This document shows positions 44,030 through 51,769 of a stretch of DNA of 64,000 nucleotides, piece by piece. A program made the translations under genes and the position numbers. The notes below the pieces were generated by a model, which saw nothing but the letters and a program-made list of their open reading frames with translations, did no database searches and had not been told where the DNA came from. Source of the DNA: Georgenia ruanii (GTDB taxonomy: Bacteria > Actinomycetota > Actinomycetes > Actinomycetales > Actinomycetaceae); contig NZ_VUKE01000004.1 in NCBI RefSeq assembly GCF_009193175.1, forward strand, positions 1 through 64,000, in the 5' to 3' direction. Position 1 is the first letter of the stretch, and every line of letters starts with the position of its first letter.

Positions 44030-45511
44030 ATGAGCAGCTTCCGCAGCCCCGAGGACGCCGCCGGTCTGGCCGAGCGGCTCCGCCGGGCCGCGCCGCGGGT
44101 CGCGGTCGTCGGCGACCTCATCCTCGACGGGTGGTGGACCGGCCACGCCGGGCGCATCACCCGGGAGGCGCCGGCCCCCGTCGTGCAGGTCTCCGGACGG
44201 CGCCACGCCCCGGGCGGCGCGGCCAACACCGCGATGAACCTCGCCGCCCTCGGCGCCCGGGTGCGCCTCGCCGGCGTCGTCGGCGACGACGAGGCCGGCC
44301 GCCGGCTGCTCGGCCTGCTGCGCGCCGTCGGGGTCGACCTCGCCGCGGTGGTCGTCGCCGCCGGCGTGGCGACGACGGCGAAGACCCGGATCGTCGCCGA
44401 CGACCAGGTGCTCCTGCGGGTCGACGACGCCCCCGGCCCGGGGTACCCGCCGGCGGTGCGCGACGCGCTGGCCCGGGCGGCGCTCGCGGCCACCCGCGAC
44501 GTCGCCGCCGAGGTGGTGTGCGACTACGGCGCCGGCGCCCTCGCCGACCCCGTCCGTGCCGCGCTCACCGCCCGGACCCGCCGCCCGCCGCTGACCGTCG
44601 TCGACGCCCACGACCCGCGGCCCTGGGCCGCCCTGCACCCGGCCGTCGCCACGCCGAACGCCGAGGAGCTCGCGACGCTGATCGGCGGCCCGCTGGGCGT
44701 CGACCGGGTGGCCGAGGTGGTCGCCCGCGCCGCGGAGATCCTCGCCGCCAGCGGGGCCGAGGCTGTTGTGGTCACCCTCGACCGCGACGGCACGGTCGTG
44801 CTCACGCCCGACGCCGCGCCCCGCCGGACCGTGGCCCAGCCGGTGCCCGAGGCCCAGGCGTCCGGCGCCGGGGACACCTTCGTCGCCGGGCTCACCGTGG
44901 CCCTCGCCGCCGGGCTGCCCCTGGCCCCGGCCGCGGACGTCGCCCAGGCGGCGGCCGACGTCGTCGTCCGCCAGGCGGGCACGACGGTGTGCACCAGCGA
45001 CGAGCTGGCCGCCCGGCTGGGCGCCCGCCGCGCGAAGACCCTCGCCGAGGACGAGCTGGTCGCCCGCGTCGCCGCCGACCGCGCGGCCGGGCGCCGCGTC
45101 GTGCTCACCAACGGCTGTTTCGACGTCCTCCACCGCGGGCACACCCGCTGCCTCGAGCAGGCCAAGGACCTCGGCGACGTCCTCGTCGTCGCCATCAACG
45201 GCGACGAGTCGGTGCGCCGGCTCAAGGGGCCCGGCCGGCCCATCAACCCCGCGGCCGACCGCGCGGCCGTCCTCGCCGCGCTCGGCTGCGTGGACTACGT
45301 CACCGTCTTCGACACCGACACCCCGATCCCGCTCATCGAGCGCATCCGCCCCGACGTGTACGCCAAGGGCGGGGACTACACCCCCGAGATGCTCGCCGAG
45401 ACCGGGCCGGTGCGGGCCTACGGCGGCGCGGTCCGCATGCTCGACTACGTCGCCGAGCACTCCACCACCGCCGTCGTCGAGCGCATCCGGCAGCCGGCCG
45501 GGGAGGGATGA
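44030..45511 (+). CDS. hldE: Bifunctional heptose-7-phosphate kinase / heptose-1-phosphate adenylyltransferase
   Basis: This 493-residue fusion makes ADP-heptose. Residues 1-325 form a PfkB/ribokinase domain (VVGDLILDGWWTG opening, PGGAANTAMNLAALGA, catalytic Asp282 in S-G-A-G-D-T-F). Residues about 350-480 form a nucleotidyltransferase with the H-x-G-H motif His368-His371 in NGCFDVLHRGH and the late Y-A-K-G-G-D-Y. Both active sites look intact. GGGAGGG precedes the ATG. The epimerase (HldD) and phosphatase (GmhB) genes are not in the window. The neighbouring GT9 gene suggests use of the sugar nucleotide in a surface glycan. Confidence 0.9.
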   Translation: MSSFRSPEDAAGLAERLRRAAPRVAVVGDLILDGWWTGHAGRITREAPAPVVQVSGRRHAPGGAANTAMNLAALGARVRLAGVVGDDEAGRRLLGLLRAVGVDLAAVVVAAGVATTAKTRIVADDQVLLRVDDAPGPGYPPAVRDALARAALAATRDVAAEVVCDYGAGALADPVRAALTARTRRPPLTVVDAHDPRPWAALHPAVATPNAEELATLIGGPLGVDRVAEVVARAAEILAASGAEAVVVTLDRDGTVVLTPDAAPRRTVAQPVPEAQASGAGDTFVAGLTVALAAGLPLAPAADVAQAAADVVVRQAGTTVCTSDELAARLGARRAKTLAEDELVARVAADRAAGRRVVLTNGCFDVLHRGHTRCLEQAKDLGDVLVVAINGDESVRRLKGPGRPINPAADRAAVLAALGCVDYVTVFDTDTPIPLIERIRPDVYAKGGDYTPEMLAETGPVRAYGGAVRMLDYVAEHSTTAVVERIRQPAGEG

Positions 45512-45805
45512 CGTGACGTCGGGGAGCGACAGGTGGCGCCGGGGGAGCCGGACGACGCCGTCCTGACGGGCGAAGCTGGTGACCGGCCCGACAGCCGCCT
45601 CGCGGCGGACGGCCGCTCGTAGCGGCTCTGGGTGAGGCCCGGGGGCATGAACCGGGCCGGTCGCTGGGCACAACGGGCCGGCGTCGCCGCGCATTCCGGC
45701 CCCTGCCGGTGAACCGGCTCACCTCGGCAGGCGCCCACCTCGGCCGACGCCCGCTCGGCCGGCGCCGCCCGGCCGCCCGCACGCGGCGCGTGGTGCCGCG
45801 GCAAC
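45512..45805. other. Intergenic stretch between hldE and metG
   Basis: No gene is visible. Bases 45643-45711 contain three weakly similar 23-bp units (starting GGGCATGA, GGGCACAA and GCGCATTC) that may be a diverged copy of the 23-bp-period repeat. The metG -10 element follows at 45806. Confidence 0.4.
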
Positions 45806-45811
45806 TAGGCT
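45806..45811 (+). promoter_or_regulatory. metG: Leaderless-type -10 element of metG
   Basis: TAGGCT ends 6 bases before ATG 45818, which would place transcription initiation at the A of the start codon. No Shine-Dalgarno sequence is present, consistent with leaderless translation. Confidence 0.5.
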
Positions 45812-45817
45812 GGCGCC

Positions 45818-47626
45818 ATGACCCGCATCCTTTCCGCCGTGGCGTGGCCGTATGCCAACGGGCCGCGTCACATCGGCCACGTGGCCGGCTTCGGTGTGCC
45901 CTCCGACGTCTTCAGCCGCTACATGCGCATGGCCGGCCACGACGTCCTGATGGTCTCGGGCACCGACGAGCACGGCACGCCGATCCTCGTGGCGGCGGAC
46001 GCGCTGGGCTACACCGCCAAGGAGTTCGCGGACCAGAACAACCGGCTCATCGTCGAGGACCTGGTGGCGCTGGGGCTGAGCTATGACCTGTTCACCCGCA
46101 CCACCACCCGCAACCACTACGCCGTCGTGCAGGAGATGTTCCGCACGGTGCGCGACAACGGGTACATGGTCGAGCAGACGATGCTCTCCGCGATCAGCCC
46201 CTCCACCGGCCGCACCCTGCCGGACCGCTACATCGAGGGCACCTGCCCGATCTGCGGCTACCACGACGCCCGCGGCGACCAGTGCGACAACTGCGGCAAC
46301 CAGCTCGACCCGGTCGACCTCATCGACCCGCGCAGCAAGATCAACGGCGAGGTGCCCCAGTTCGTCGAGACCACCCACTACTTCCTCGACCTGCCCGCGC
46401 TGGCCGAGGCCCTGGGCAAGTGGCTGGACGGGCGGGCCGCGTCGGGCACCTGGCGCCCCAACGTCATCAAGTTCAGCCAGCACCTGCTCGAGGACATCAA
46501 GCCGCGGGCGATGACCCGCGACATCGACTGGGGCATCCCGGTGCCCGGCTGGGAGGACCAGCCCACCAAGCGGCTGTACGTCTGGTTCGACGCCGTCGTC
46601 GGCTACCTCTCCGCCTCCATCGAGTGGGCCCGCCGCACCGGCGACCCCGACGCCTGGCGGCAGTGGTGGAACGACCCCGAGGCGCTGTCCTACTACTTCA
46701 TGGGCAAGGACAACATCGTCTTCCACTCCCAAATCTGGCCCGCGGAGCTGCTCGGCTACAACGGCGAGGGGGCCCGGGGCGGGGCGCCGGGGACGTACGG
46801 CACGCTCAACCTGCCCACCGAGGTGGTCTCCTCGGAGTTCCTCACCATGGAGGGCAAGCAGTTCTCCTCCTCCCGCGGGGTGGTCATCTACGTGCGCGAC
46901 GTGCTCTCGCGCTACCAGCCCGACGCGCTGCGCTACTTCATCTCCGCGGCCGGCCCGGAGACCCAGGACTCCGACTTCACCTGGGCGGAGTTCGTCCGGC
47001 GCACCAACGGCGAGCTCGTCGCCGGCTGGGGCAACCTCGTCAACCGCACGGCGGCGATGATCGCGAAGAACGTCGGCGAGATCCCAGCCCCGGGCGAGCT
47101 CGAGCCGATCGACGTGGAGCTGCAGGGCACGATCCGCGACGGCTTCGCCACGGTGGGCGGGCTCATCGAGGGCCACCACCAGCGCGCCGCCCTGGCCGAG
47201 GCCATGCGCCTGGTGGGGGAGGCCAACACCTACGTCACCCGCACCGAGCCGTTCAAGCTCAAGGCCCCCGAGCAGCGCGCGCGCCTGGCCACGGTGCTGC
47301 ACACCCTCGCCCAGGCCGTCTCCGACCTCAACGTCATGCTCAGCCCGTTCCTGCCGCACTCGGCCAACGCCGTCGACGCGGTCCTGGGCGGCAGCGGCGA
47401 CGTCGCGCCCATGCCCCGCATCGAGGAGGTCGAGGACCTCGACGGCGGCGCCCCCTACCCGGTCATCACCGGCGACTACGGCCGCGGCGGCGAGGGCACG
47501 CTGCCGGCCTGGGGGCCGCGGCCGGTGACGGTCGGGGCGCCGGTGGCCAAGCCGACGCCGATCTTCACCAAGCTCGACGAGGACGTCGTCGACAGCGAGC
47601 TCGCCCGGCTGCGGGCCGAGGGCTGA
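45818..47626 (+). CDS. metG: Methionyl-tRNA synthetase
   Basis: This 602-residue class I synthetase charges tRNA-Met. Its HIGH motif is H-I-G-H at residues 18-21 ([14 protein letters not shown]). A zinc-knuckle insert carries C-P-I-C-G and C-D-N-C-G, and the KMSKS equivalent is F-S-S-S-R-G (about residue 350). The anticodon-binding helical domain carries [15 protein letters not shown]. There is no C-terminal tRNA-binding (EMAP-like) domain, as usual for actinobacteria. Its stop shares one base with the tatD start. Confidence 0.96.
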   Translation: MTRILSAVAWPYANGPRHIGHVAGFGVPSDVFSRYMRMAGHDVLMVSGTDEHGTPILVAADALGYTAKEFADQNNRLIVEDLVALGLSYDLFTRTTTRNHYAVVQEMFRTVRDNGYMVEQTMLSAISPSTGRTLPDRYIEGTCPICGYHDARGDQCDNCGNQLDPVDLIDPRSKINGEVPQFVETTHYFLDLPALAEALGKWLDGRAASGTWRPNVIKFSQHLLEDIKPRAMTRDIDWGIPVPGWEDQPTKRLYVWFDAVVGYLSASIEWARRTGDPDAWRQWWNDPEALSYYFMGKDNIVFHSQIWPAELLGYNGEGARGGAPGTYGTLNLPTEVVSSEFLTMEGKQFSSSRGVVIYVRDVLSRYQPDALRYFISAAGPETQDSDFTWAEFVRRTNGELVAGWGNLVNRTAAMIAKNVGEIPAPGELEPIDVELQGTIRDGFATVGGLIEGHHQRAALAEAMRLVGEANTYVTRTEPFKLKAPEQRARLATVLHTLAQAVSDLNVMLSPFLPHSANAVDAVLGGSGDVAPMPRIEEVEDLDGGAPYPVITGDYGRGGEGTLPAWGPRPVTVGAPVAKPTPIFTKLDEDVVDSELARLRAEG

Positions 47627-48567
47627 TGGCGAAGAAGACCAAGCGCCGCGGCTGGCCCGAGGCGCCCGCGCCGCTGCCCGCGCCCGTGGTGGACAACCAC
47701 GCCCACTTCCCGCTGCTCGGCGAGGACGGCGCCCCGCTGCTCGACGACGACGTCGCCCTGCCGCCGGGCGAGGCGCCGCTGAGCACCGCCGAGCAGCTGG
47801 CGCGCGCCGCGGCGGTCGGCGTGGAGCGGATGATCACCGTCGGGTGCGACGTGCCGTCCCTGGCCGGCACGCTGGCGCTGGCCCACGCCCACCGCGAGCT
47901 GGCCGCCGGGCTGGCCATCCACCCCAACGAGGCGCCGCTGCACGCCGGCGTGCGCGAGGTCGGCCCCGACGGCCTCGAGCCGCACGTGCGCGCCCACCAC
48001 CGCATCAGCCTGGACGAGGCCGTCGCGCACGTCGCCGACCTGGCCCGCGACCCGCGAGTGGTCGTCATCGGCGAGACCGGCCTGGACTTCTTCCGCACCG
48101 GCGAGGAGGGCAAGGCCTCCCAGCTGCGCGCCTTCCGGGACCACATCGCCCTCGCCAAGGAGCTGGGCAAGCCGCTGCAGATCCACGACCGCGACGCCCA
48201 CGCCGAGGTGGTGGCCACGCTCCTGGCCGACGGCGCCCCCGAGCGCACCGTCTTCCACTGCTTCTCCGGCGACGCCGAGCTCGCGCGCACCTGCGCCCAG
48301 CACGGCTGGTACGCCTCCTTCGCCGGGCCGGTGACCTTCAAGGCCAACCACGACCTGCGGGCCGCGCTGCGCGAGCTGCCGCCCGAGCTCGTCCTCGTCG
48401 AGACCGACGCGCCCTACCTCACCCCGGCGCCGCACCGGGGCCGCCCCAACGCCTCCTACGTGCTGCCGCTGACCGTGCAGGCGGTCGCCGAGCAGCTGGG
48501 CCGGGGCCTGGCCGAGACGTGCACCACGCTGACGGCGACGACGGACGCCGTCTACGGCACCTGGTAG
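47626..48567 (+). CDS. tatD: TatD-family metal-dependent deoxyribonuclease
   Basis: This 313-residue TIM-barrel hydrolase has DNHAHF at residues 23-28, which supplies the first metal histidines (usual form D-x-H-x-H). IGETGLDFF provides the bridging Glu. The Q-I-H-D-R-D segment, V-F-H-C-F-S-G and E-T-D-A-P-Y-L-T-P complete the metal site and family signature. TatD enzymes act as 3'-5' exonucleases in DNA repair. Co-translated with metG (TGATG overlap), a pairing seen across actinobacteria. A 23-bp-period repeat locus follows the stop. Confidence 0.93.
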   Translation: MAKKTKRRGWPEAPAPLPAPVVDNHAHFPLLGEDGAPLLDDDVALPPGEAPLSTAEQLARAAAVGVERMITVGCDVPSLAGTLALAHAHRELAAGLAIHPNEAPLHAGVREVGPDGLEPHVRAHHRISLDEAVAHVADLARDPRVVVIGETGLDFFRTGEEGKASQLRAFRDHIALAKELGKPLQIHDRDAHAEVVATLLADGAPERTVFHCFSGDAELARTCAQHGWYASFAGPVTFKANHDLRAALRELPPELVLVETDAPYLTPAPHRGRPNASYVLPLTVQAVAEQLGRGLAETCTTLTATTDAVYGTW

Positions 48568-48576
48568 GGCGCTTCC

Positions 48577-48667
48577 CCGCGGCCACCCGCCACTGTGGCT
48601 GCGACCACCCTGGCATTCCCGCTGCGACCACCCTGGCATTCCGGCTGTAGCCGGGCCGTCATTCTGG
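48577..48667. repeat. 23-bp-period repeat, locus C (best array)
   Basis: Four tandem units start at 48577 (22 bp), 48599, 48622 and 48645. The second and third are identical except in the last bases, sharing CTGCGACCACCCTGGCATTC. The array begins 10 bp after the tatD stop. The period is exactly 23 bp with no unique spacers. Confidence 0.85.
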
Positions 48668-48810
48668 CTGCGCGGGTTCCCGCCCGGACACGGCGGGAAC
48701 GGCAGCTCGCCGGCGGGCCGCCGTGGCCCGAAACCAGCGGGCGGCCGTGCGTCCTGCGGTGCCGCGCGTGCAGCGTGATCCACAACACCTGTTGCGGCAG
48801 TTTTGCGCGA

Positions 48811-48828
48811 GGTTACGAATCGGTTACG
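48811..48828 (+). promoter_or_regulatory. Perfect direct repeat before the G5 gene (MtrA-like site)
   Basis: GGTTACG at 48811 and GGTTACG at 48822 start 11 bp apart, about 45 bp before the start codon. MtrA, the response regulator of actinobacterial cell-wall genes, binds paired GTNACG-type repeats, and rpfB is a known target in mycobacteria. The same arrangement precedes rpfB at 50340. Confidence 0.55.
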
Positions 48829-48872
48829 GTCACTCCCGGAATCGAACCCTCCGATCGGCAGGACTGCTTCTC

Positions 48873-49952
48873 GTGGCACGACACACCGCTGGGCGACACG
48901 GCGCGCCCCACACCGCTCCGGCGCCCGTGGCGGGCCCGCCCGCCCCCGGTTCGCGTCGTGCGCTGCGCGAGGCCGCACAGGGCGCCGAGCGGGGCTCCGC
49001 CAGCTTCGGGCTGCCGACCCCGGCGGTGCACACCCTGCGCGCCGGCGTGCTCGGCGCGGTGGTCGTGGGCACCGGCGCCTTCGCCCTCACCCAGGGCCCC
49101 GACCTGCCCGCCGCGGACATCAGCGCCGACGCCGGCACCCTCGCCATGCGCTCGGGCGACGTCGCCTCCCGCTCCCAGGTGGACGGCCGCGCCGCGCTCG
49201 CCGCCCAGGGCGCGCGCACCTTCACCGCGACCGTCGACGGCGAGGATCACGAGGTCATCTCCGCGGCCACCACCCTGGGCCAGGCCTTCGCCGAGGCCGG
49301 GATCGTGGTCGGCGCCGACGACGTCGTCTCCGCCCCGCTCTCCGGGCAGGTGCCCGACGGCGGCACGGTCACCGTGACCCGGGTGGTCGCCGAGCACGTG
49401 ACCGAGGAGACGCTCGACAAGTTCGCCACGGTGGAGAAGCAGGACGCCTCCCTGCCCGAGGGGGAGCGGAAGGTCCAGACCGCCGGCATCGACGGCGTGG
49501 CCACCCACACCTACGTCGTGAAGAAGGCCGGCGACAAGGAGGTCTCCCGCGAGCTCGTCGCCTCGGTCGTCGCCACCGTCAAGGTCGACGAGGTCGTCCT
49601 CGTGGGCACCAAGAAGGCCGCCCCGGCGCCGGCCGCGGGGCTCGCCGTCTCCGGCGACGCGCGCGCCATCGGCCGCCAGCTCGCCGCGGCGCGTGGCTGG
49701 GGCGCGGACCAGTTCTCCTGCCTCGACTCCCTGTGGACCAAGGAGTCGAACTGGAACGTCTACGCGGACAACCCCACCTCCAGCGCCTACGGCATCCCGC
49801 AGGCGCTGCCCGGCTCGAAGATGGCCTCCGCCGGCGCCGACTGGGCCACCAACCCGGCCACCCAGATCACCTGGGGCCTCAACTACATCGCCGGCCGGTA
49901 CGGGACGCCGTGCAGCGCGTGGTCCCACTCCAAGGCCGTCAACTGGTACTGA
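48873..49952 (+). CDS. G5-domain cell-wall protein with C-terminal transglycosylase-like domain
   Basis: This 359-residue exported protein begins with a basic, Pro-rich N-terminus and has a membrane-spanning signal near residues 52-70. It continues with a DUF348-like segment (about 110-150) and a G5 domain (about 155-240). The last 78 residues form a lysozyme-like fold with likely catalytic Glu291 in W-T-K-E-S-N-W-N, then AYGIPQALPGSKMA. This C-terminal type is common in actinobacterial lytic transglycosylases and is distinct from Rpf. GTG 48873 has GGCAGGA nine bases upstream. It stands where a second rpf-like gene often occurs, just before rpfB. Confidence 0.85.
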   Translation: MARHTAGRHGAPHTAPAPVAGPPAPGSRRALREAAQGAERGSASFGLPTPAVHTLRAGVLGAVVVGTGAFALTQGPDLPAADISADAGTLAMRSGDVASRSQVDGRAALAAQGARTFTATVDGEDHEVISAATTLGQAFAEAGIVVGADDVVSAPLSGQVPDGGTVTVTRVVAEHVTEETLDKFATVEKQDASLPEGERKVQTAGIDGVATHTYVVKKAGDKEVSRELVASVVATVKVDEVVLVGTKKAAPAPAAGLAVSGDARAIGRQLAAARGWGADQFSCLDSLWTKESNWNVYADNPTSSAYGIPQALPGSKMASAGADWATNPATQITWGLNYIAGRYGTPCSAWSHSKAVNWY

Positions 49953-49990
49953 CCGGTCGCGACGCGGCACGTCCGGTGAGATGCCGCACC

Positions 49991-50096
49991 GCCCGGACGT
50001 GACGCGTCCCACGGCGAGTCGCCCGGACGTGAAGCGTCCCTCGCGGGGCCGACCCGGCGTCGCCGAACCGTCGCTGGCGCGGACGTGACGCGTCTC
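49991..50096. repeat. Repeats of about 20 bp containing GGACGTGACGCGTC
   Basis: GCCCGGACGTGACGCGTCCC at 49991 recurs with one change at 50021, 30 bp apart. A third copy with three changes lies near 50077. Each core contains the palindrome GACGCGTC (GAAGCGTC in the second). Confidence 0.7.
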
Positions 50097-50184
50097 GCCG
50101 TGCCGGTGGCGCCCGGGGGCAGTGGCCCCGTCTGGCGAGCGACACGCCGGTCCGCCACGCCGAACTTTGAAGACTGACGGTCTC

Positions 50185-50203
50185 GGGGCCCCCGCGGGGC
50201 CCC
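50185..50203. terminator. GC-rich hairpin
   Basis: GGGGCCCC at 50185-50192 and GGGGCCCC at 50196-50203 flank CGC and can pair. A T-run is absent. It may terminate the G5 gene transcript. Confidence 0.4.
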
Positions 50204-50247
50204 GCCCGCACGACGACGGCGCGTTTCTGGCGCGCTCGTGCGGATCC

Positions 50248-50292
50248 CCGGACCGGTCGGCACGTCGCAGGGGGTCGTGCCGACCGGTCCGG
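50248..50292. other. Perfect 17-bp inverted repeat upstream of rpfB
   Basis: CCGGACCGGTCGGCACG at 50248-50264 is repeated inverted at 50276-50292 around an 11-base loop. Each arm also holds the 8-bp palindrome GACCGGTC. It lies about 50 bp before the MtrA-like boxes. It could be a terminator, an operator pair, or a mobile-element end. Confidence 0.6.
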
Positions 50293-50339
50293 CAGTGGTG
50301 TTGAGTCGATTGGCGGCCACTCGACACGCCTGGACGGCA

Positions 50340-50357
50340 GGTCACGATTCGATTACG
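50340..50357 (+). promoter_or_regulatory. rpfB: Direct repeat before rpfB (MtrA-like site)
   Basis: GGTCACG at 50340 and GATTACG at 50351 start 11 bp apart. The 19-bp segment 50341-50359 matches 48812-48830 at 16 positions. Regulation of rpfB by MtrA is established in mycobacteria; here it is inferred from sequence. Confidence 0.5.
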
Positions 50358-50506
50358 GTTTTCGAATCGGTCCACCCCGGACCGGTGGGCGTTGCGCGTC
50401 CACAACCGTCAGCCGGATCAGACCGGCCGTCGTGCCGCTCCGCGGGCGGCGGGTCCTCCCCGTCGCGACGGCGCTCTGTGCCCGGGTCCCGCGTCAAAGG
50501 AACCTC

Positions 50507-51700
50507 GTGACCGCGAACCACAGCACCTCCTCCCTCCCCGCCGTGGGCGCCGCTCCGACGTCCGACCCCACCCGCAAGAAGTTCCGCCTCCGCTGGCTCG
50601 CGCTGGGCATCGTCCCGGTGCTCGTCCTCGGTGGTGCGGCCACCGCCCAGGCGCACAAGAGCGTCGAGCTGGAGATCAACGGCCAGCGCCACACCCTGTC
50701 CACCTTCGCCGGCTCGGTCGACGGCCTGCTCGCCGAGCAGGGCATCACCGTCGGCGACCACGACCTCCTCGCCCCCGGCGGCGACACCGCCCTGAAGGAC
50801 GGGACCGACGTCGTCGTGCGCACCGGCCGCGAGGTCGCCGTGACCGTCGGCGGCCAGGAGCAGAAGGTCTGGACCACCGCCCTGACCAGCGGCGAGGTCG
50901 TCGCCAGCCTGGCCGACTCCGGCCGCGACGTCTTCGTCGCCGCCTCCCGGTCCCTCGAGGACGGGCGCCAGCCGCTCGACATGCCCCTCGTGGTCGACGG
51001 CCCGGTCGACGTCGTCGCCGACGGCAACACCAACCGCGTGCAGCTCGAGGGCACCGCCTACGTCACCGACGCGCTCAAGGCCGCCGGCGTGACCACCGAG
51101 AACCCCGACCGGGTCGAGATCCGCCCGGGCGCCGACGGCACCGCGCAGGTCGTGGTCACCCGGGTCGAGCGCACCGAGCGCCAGGAGACCCAGCCGGTGG
51201 ACTTCGCCACGGTCCAGCGCGAGGACGCCTCGCTGTACAAGGGCCAGAGCAAGGTCGTCCAGGAGGGCCTTCCCGGCGAGCGCACCCTCACCTTCGCGAC
51301 CGTGATTGAGGACGGCACGGAGGTCCGCTCCGAGCAGACCGGCGACGAGATCACCCGCGCGCCCGTCGACCGTGTCGTCGCCGTGGGCACCACGGCCCGC
51401 CCGGCGCCCGCCGCCACCGGCGGCGCCGCCCCGGCCGCCCCGGCCCCCGCGCTGGCGTCCGGCGACGTGTGGGCCCGCCTGGCCCAGTGCGAGTCCGGCG
51501 GCAACCCGCGGGCCGTGAGCGCCAACGGCCTCTACCACGGCCTGTACCAGTTCTCCGTGCAGACCTGGCAGGCCATGGGCGGTGCGGGCCTGCCCTCGCA
51601 GGCCGCGCCCGGCGAGCAGACCCAGCGCGCCCAGGCCCTGCAGGCCCGCTCCGGCTGGGGCCAGTGGCCGGCCTGCGCCGCCAAGCTCGGCCTCCGCTGA
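50507..51700 (+). CDS. rpfB: Resuscitation-promoting factor RpfB
   Basis: This 397-residue cell-wall muralytic factor has a membrane-anchoring segment near residues 28-47 and DUF348 repeats (about 50-215). A G5 domain lies at about 215-290, then a Pro/Ala linker, and the C-terminal Rpf domain from about 322. Catalytic Glu329 lies in Q-C-E-S-G-G-N-P, with NGLYHGLYQFSVQTWQAMGG and the second Cys near the end (WPACAAKLGL) forming the conserved disulfide. GTG 50507 follows AAAGGAAC. Rpf proteins cleave peptidoglycan and restart growth of dormant actinobacteria. Followed by a strong hairpin. Confidence 0.94.
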   Translation: MTANHSTSSLPAVGAAPTSDPTRKKFRLRWLALGIVPVLVLGGAATAQAHKSVELEINGQRHTLSTFAGSVDGLLAEQGITVGDHDLLAPGGDTALKDGTDVVVRTGREVAVTVGGQEQKVWTTALTSGEVVASLADSGRDVFVAASRSLEDGRQPLDMPLVVDGPVDVVADGNTNRVQLEGTAYVTDALKAAGVTTENPDRVEIRPGADGTAQVVVTRVERTERQETQPVDFATVQREDASLYKGQSKVVQEGLPGERTLTFATVIEDGTEVRSEQTGDEITRAPVDRVVAVGTTARPAPAATGGAAPAAPAPALASGDVWARLAQCESGGNPRAVSANGLYHGLYQFSVQTWQAMGGAGLPSQAAPGEQTQRAQALQARSGWGQWPACAAKLGLR

Positions 51701-51718
51701 GCCCGGCCAGCACCACCC

Positions 51719-51751
51719 GCGCGCGGGGCCTCGTCGTGAGGCCCCGCGCGC
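51719..51751 (+). terminator. Terminator-like hairpin after rpfB
   Basis: A perfect 14-bp stem: GCGCGCGGGGCCTC at 51719-51732 pairs with GAGGCCCCGCGCGC at 51738-51751 around a 5-base loop. No T-run follows, as is usual at this GC content. Confidence 0.75.
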
Positions 51752-51756
51752 GCCGT

Positions 51757-51762
51757 TAGGCT
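51757..51762 (+). promoter_or_regulatory. rsmA: Leaderless-type -10 element of rsmA
   Basis: TAGGCT ends 7 bases before GTG 51770, placing the transcription start at the start codon. No Shine-Dalgarno sequence is present. Confidence 0.5.
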
Positions 51763-51769
51763 CGACGCC

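Larger units (their letters stand above)
49953..50339. other. Repeat- and hairpin-rich intergenic region before rpfB
   Basis: No gene is seen. The stretch contains three 20-bp GGACGTGACGCGTC-type repeats, a GC-rich 8-bp hairpin and a 17-bp inverted repeat, each listed separately. Confidence 0.6.

Noticed and set aside
48577-48667. CRISPR-like array of short repeats
   Set aside because: Units are directly adjacent with a 23-bp period and no unique spacers, and no cas genes are nearby.
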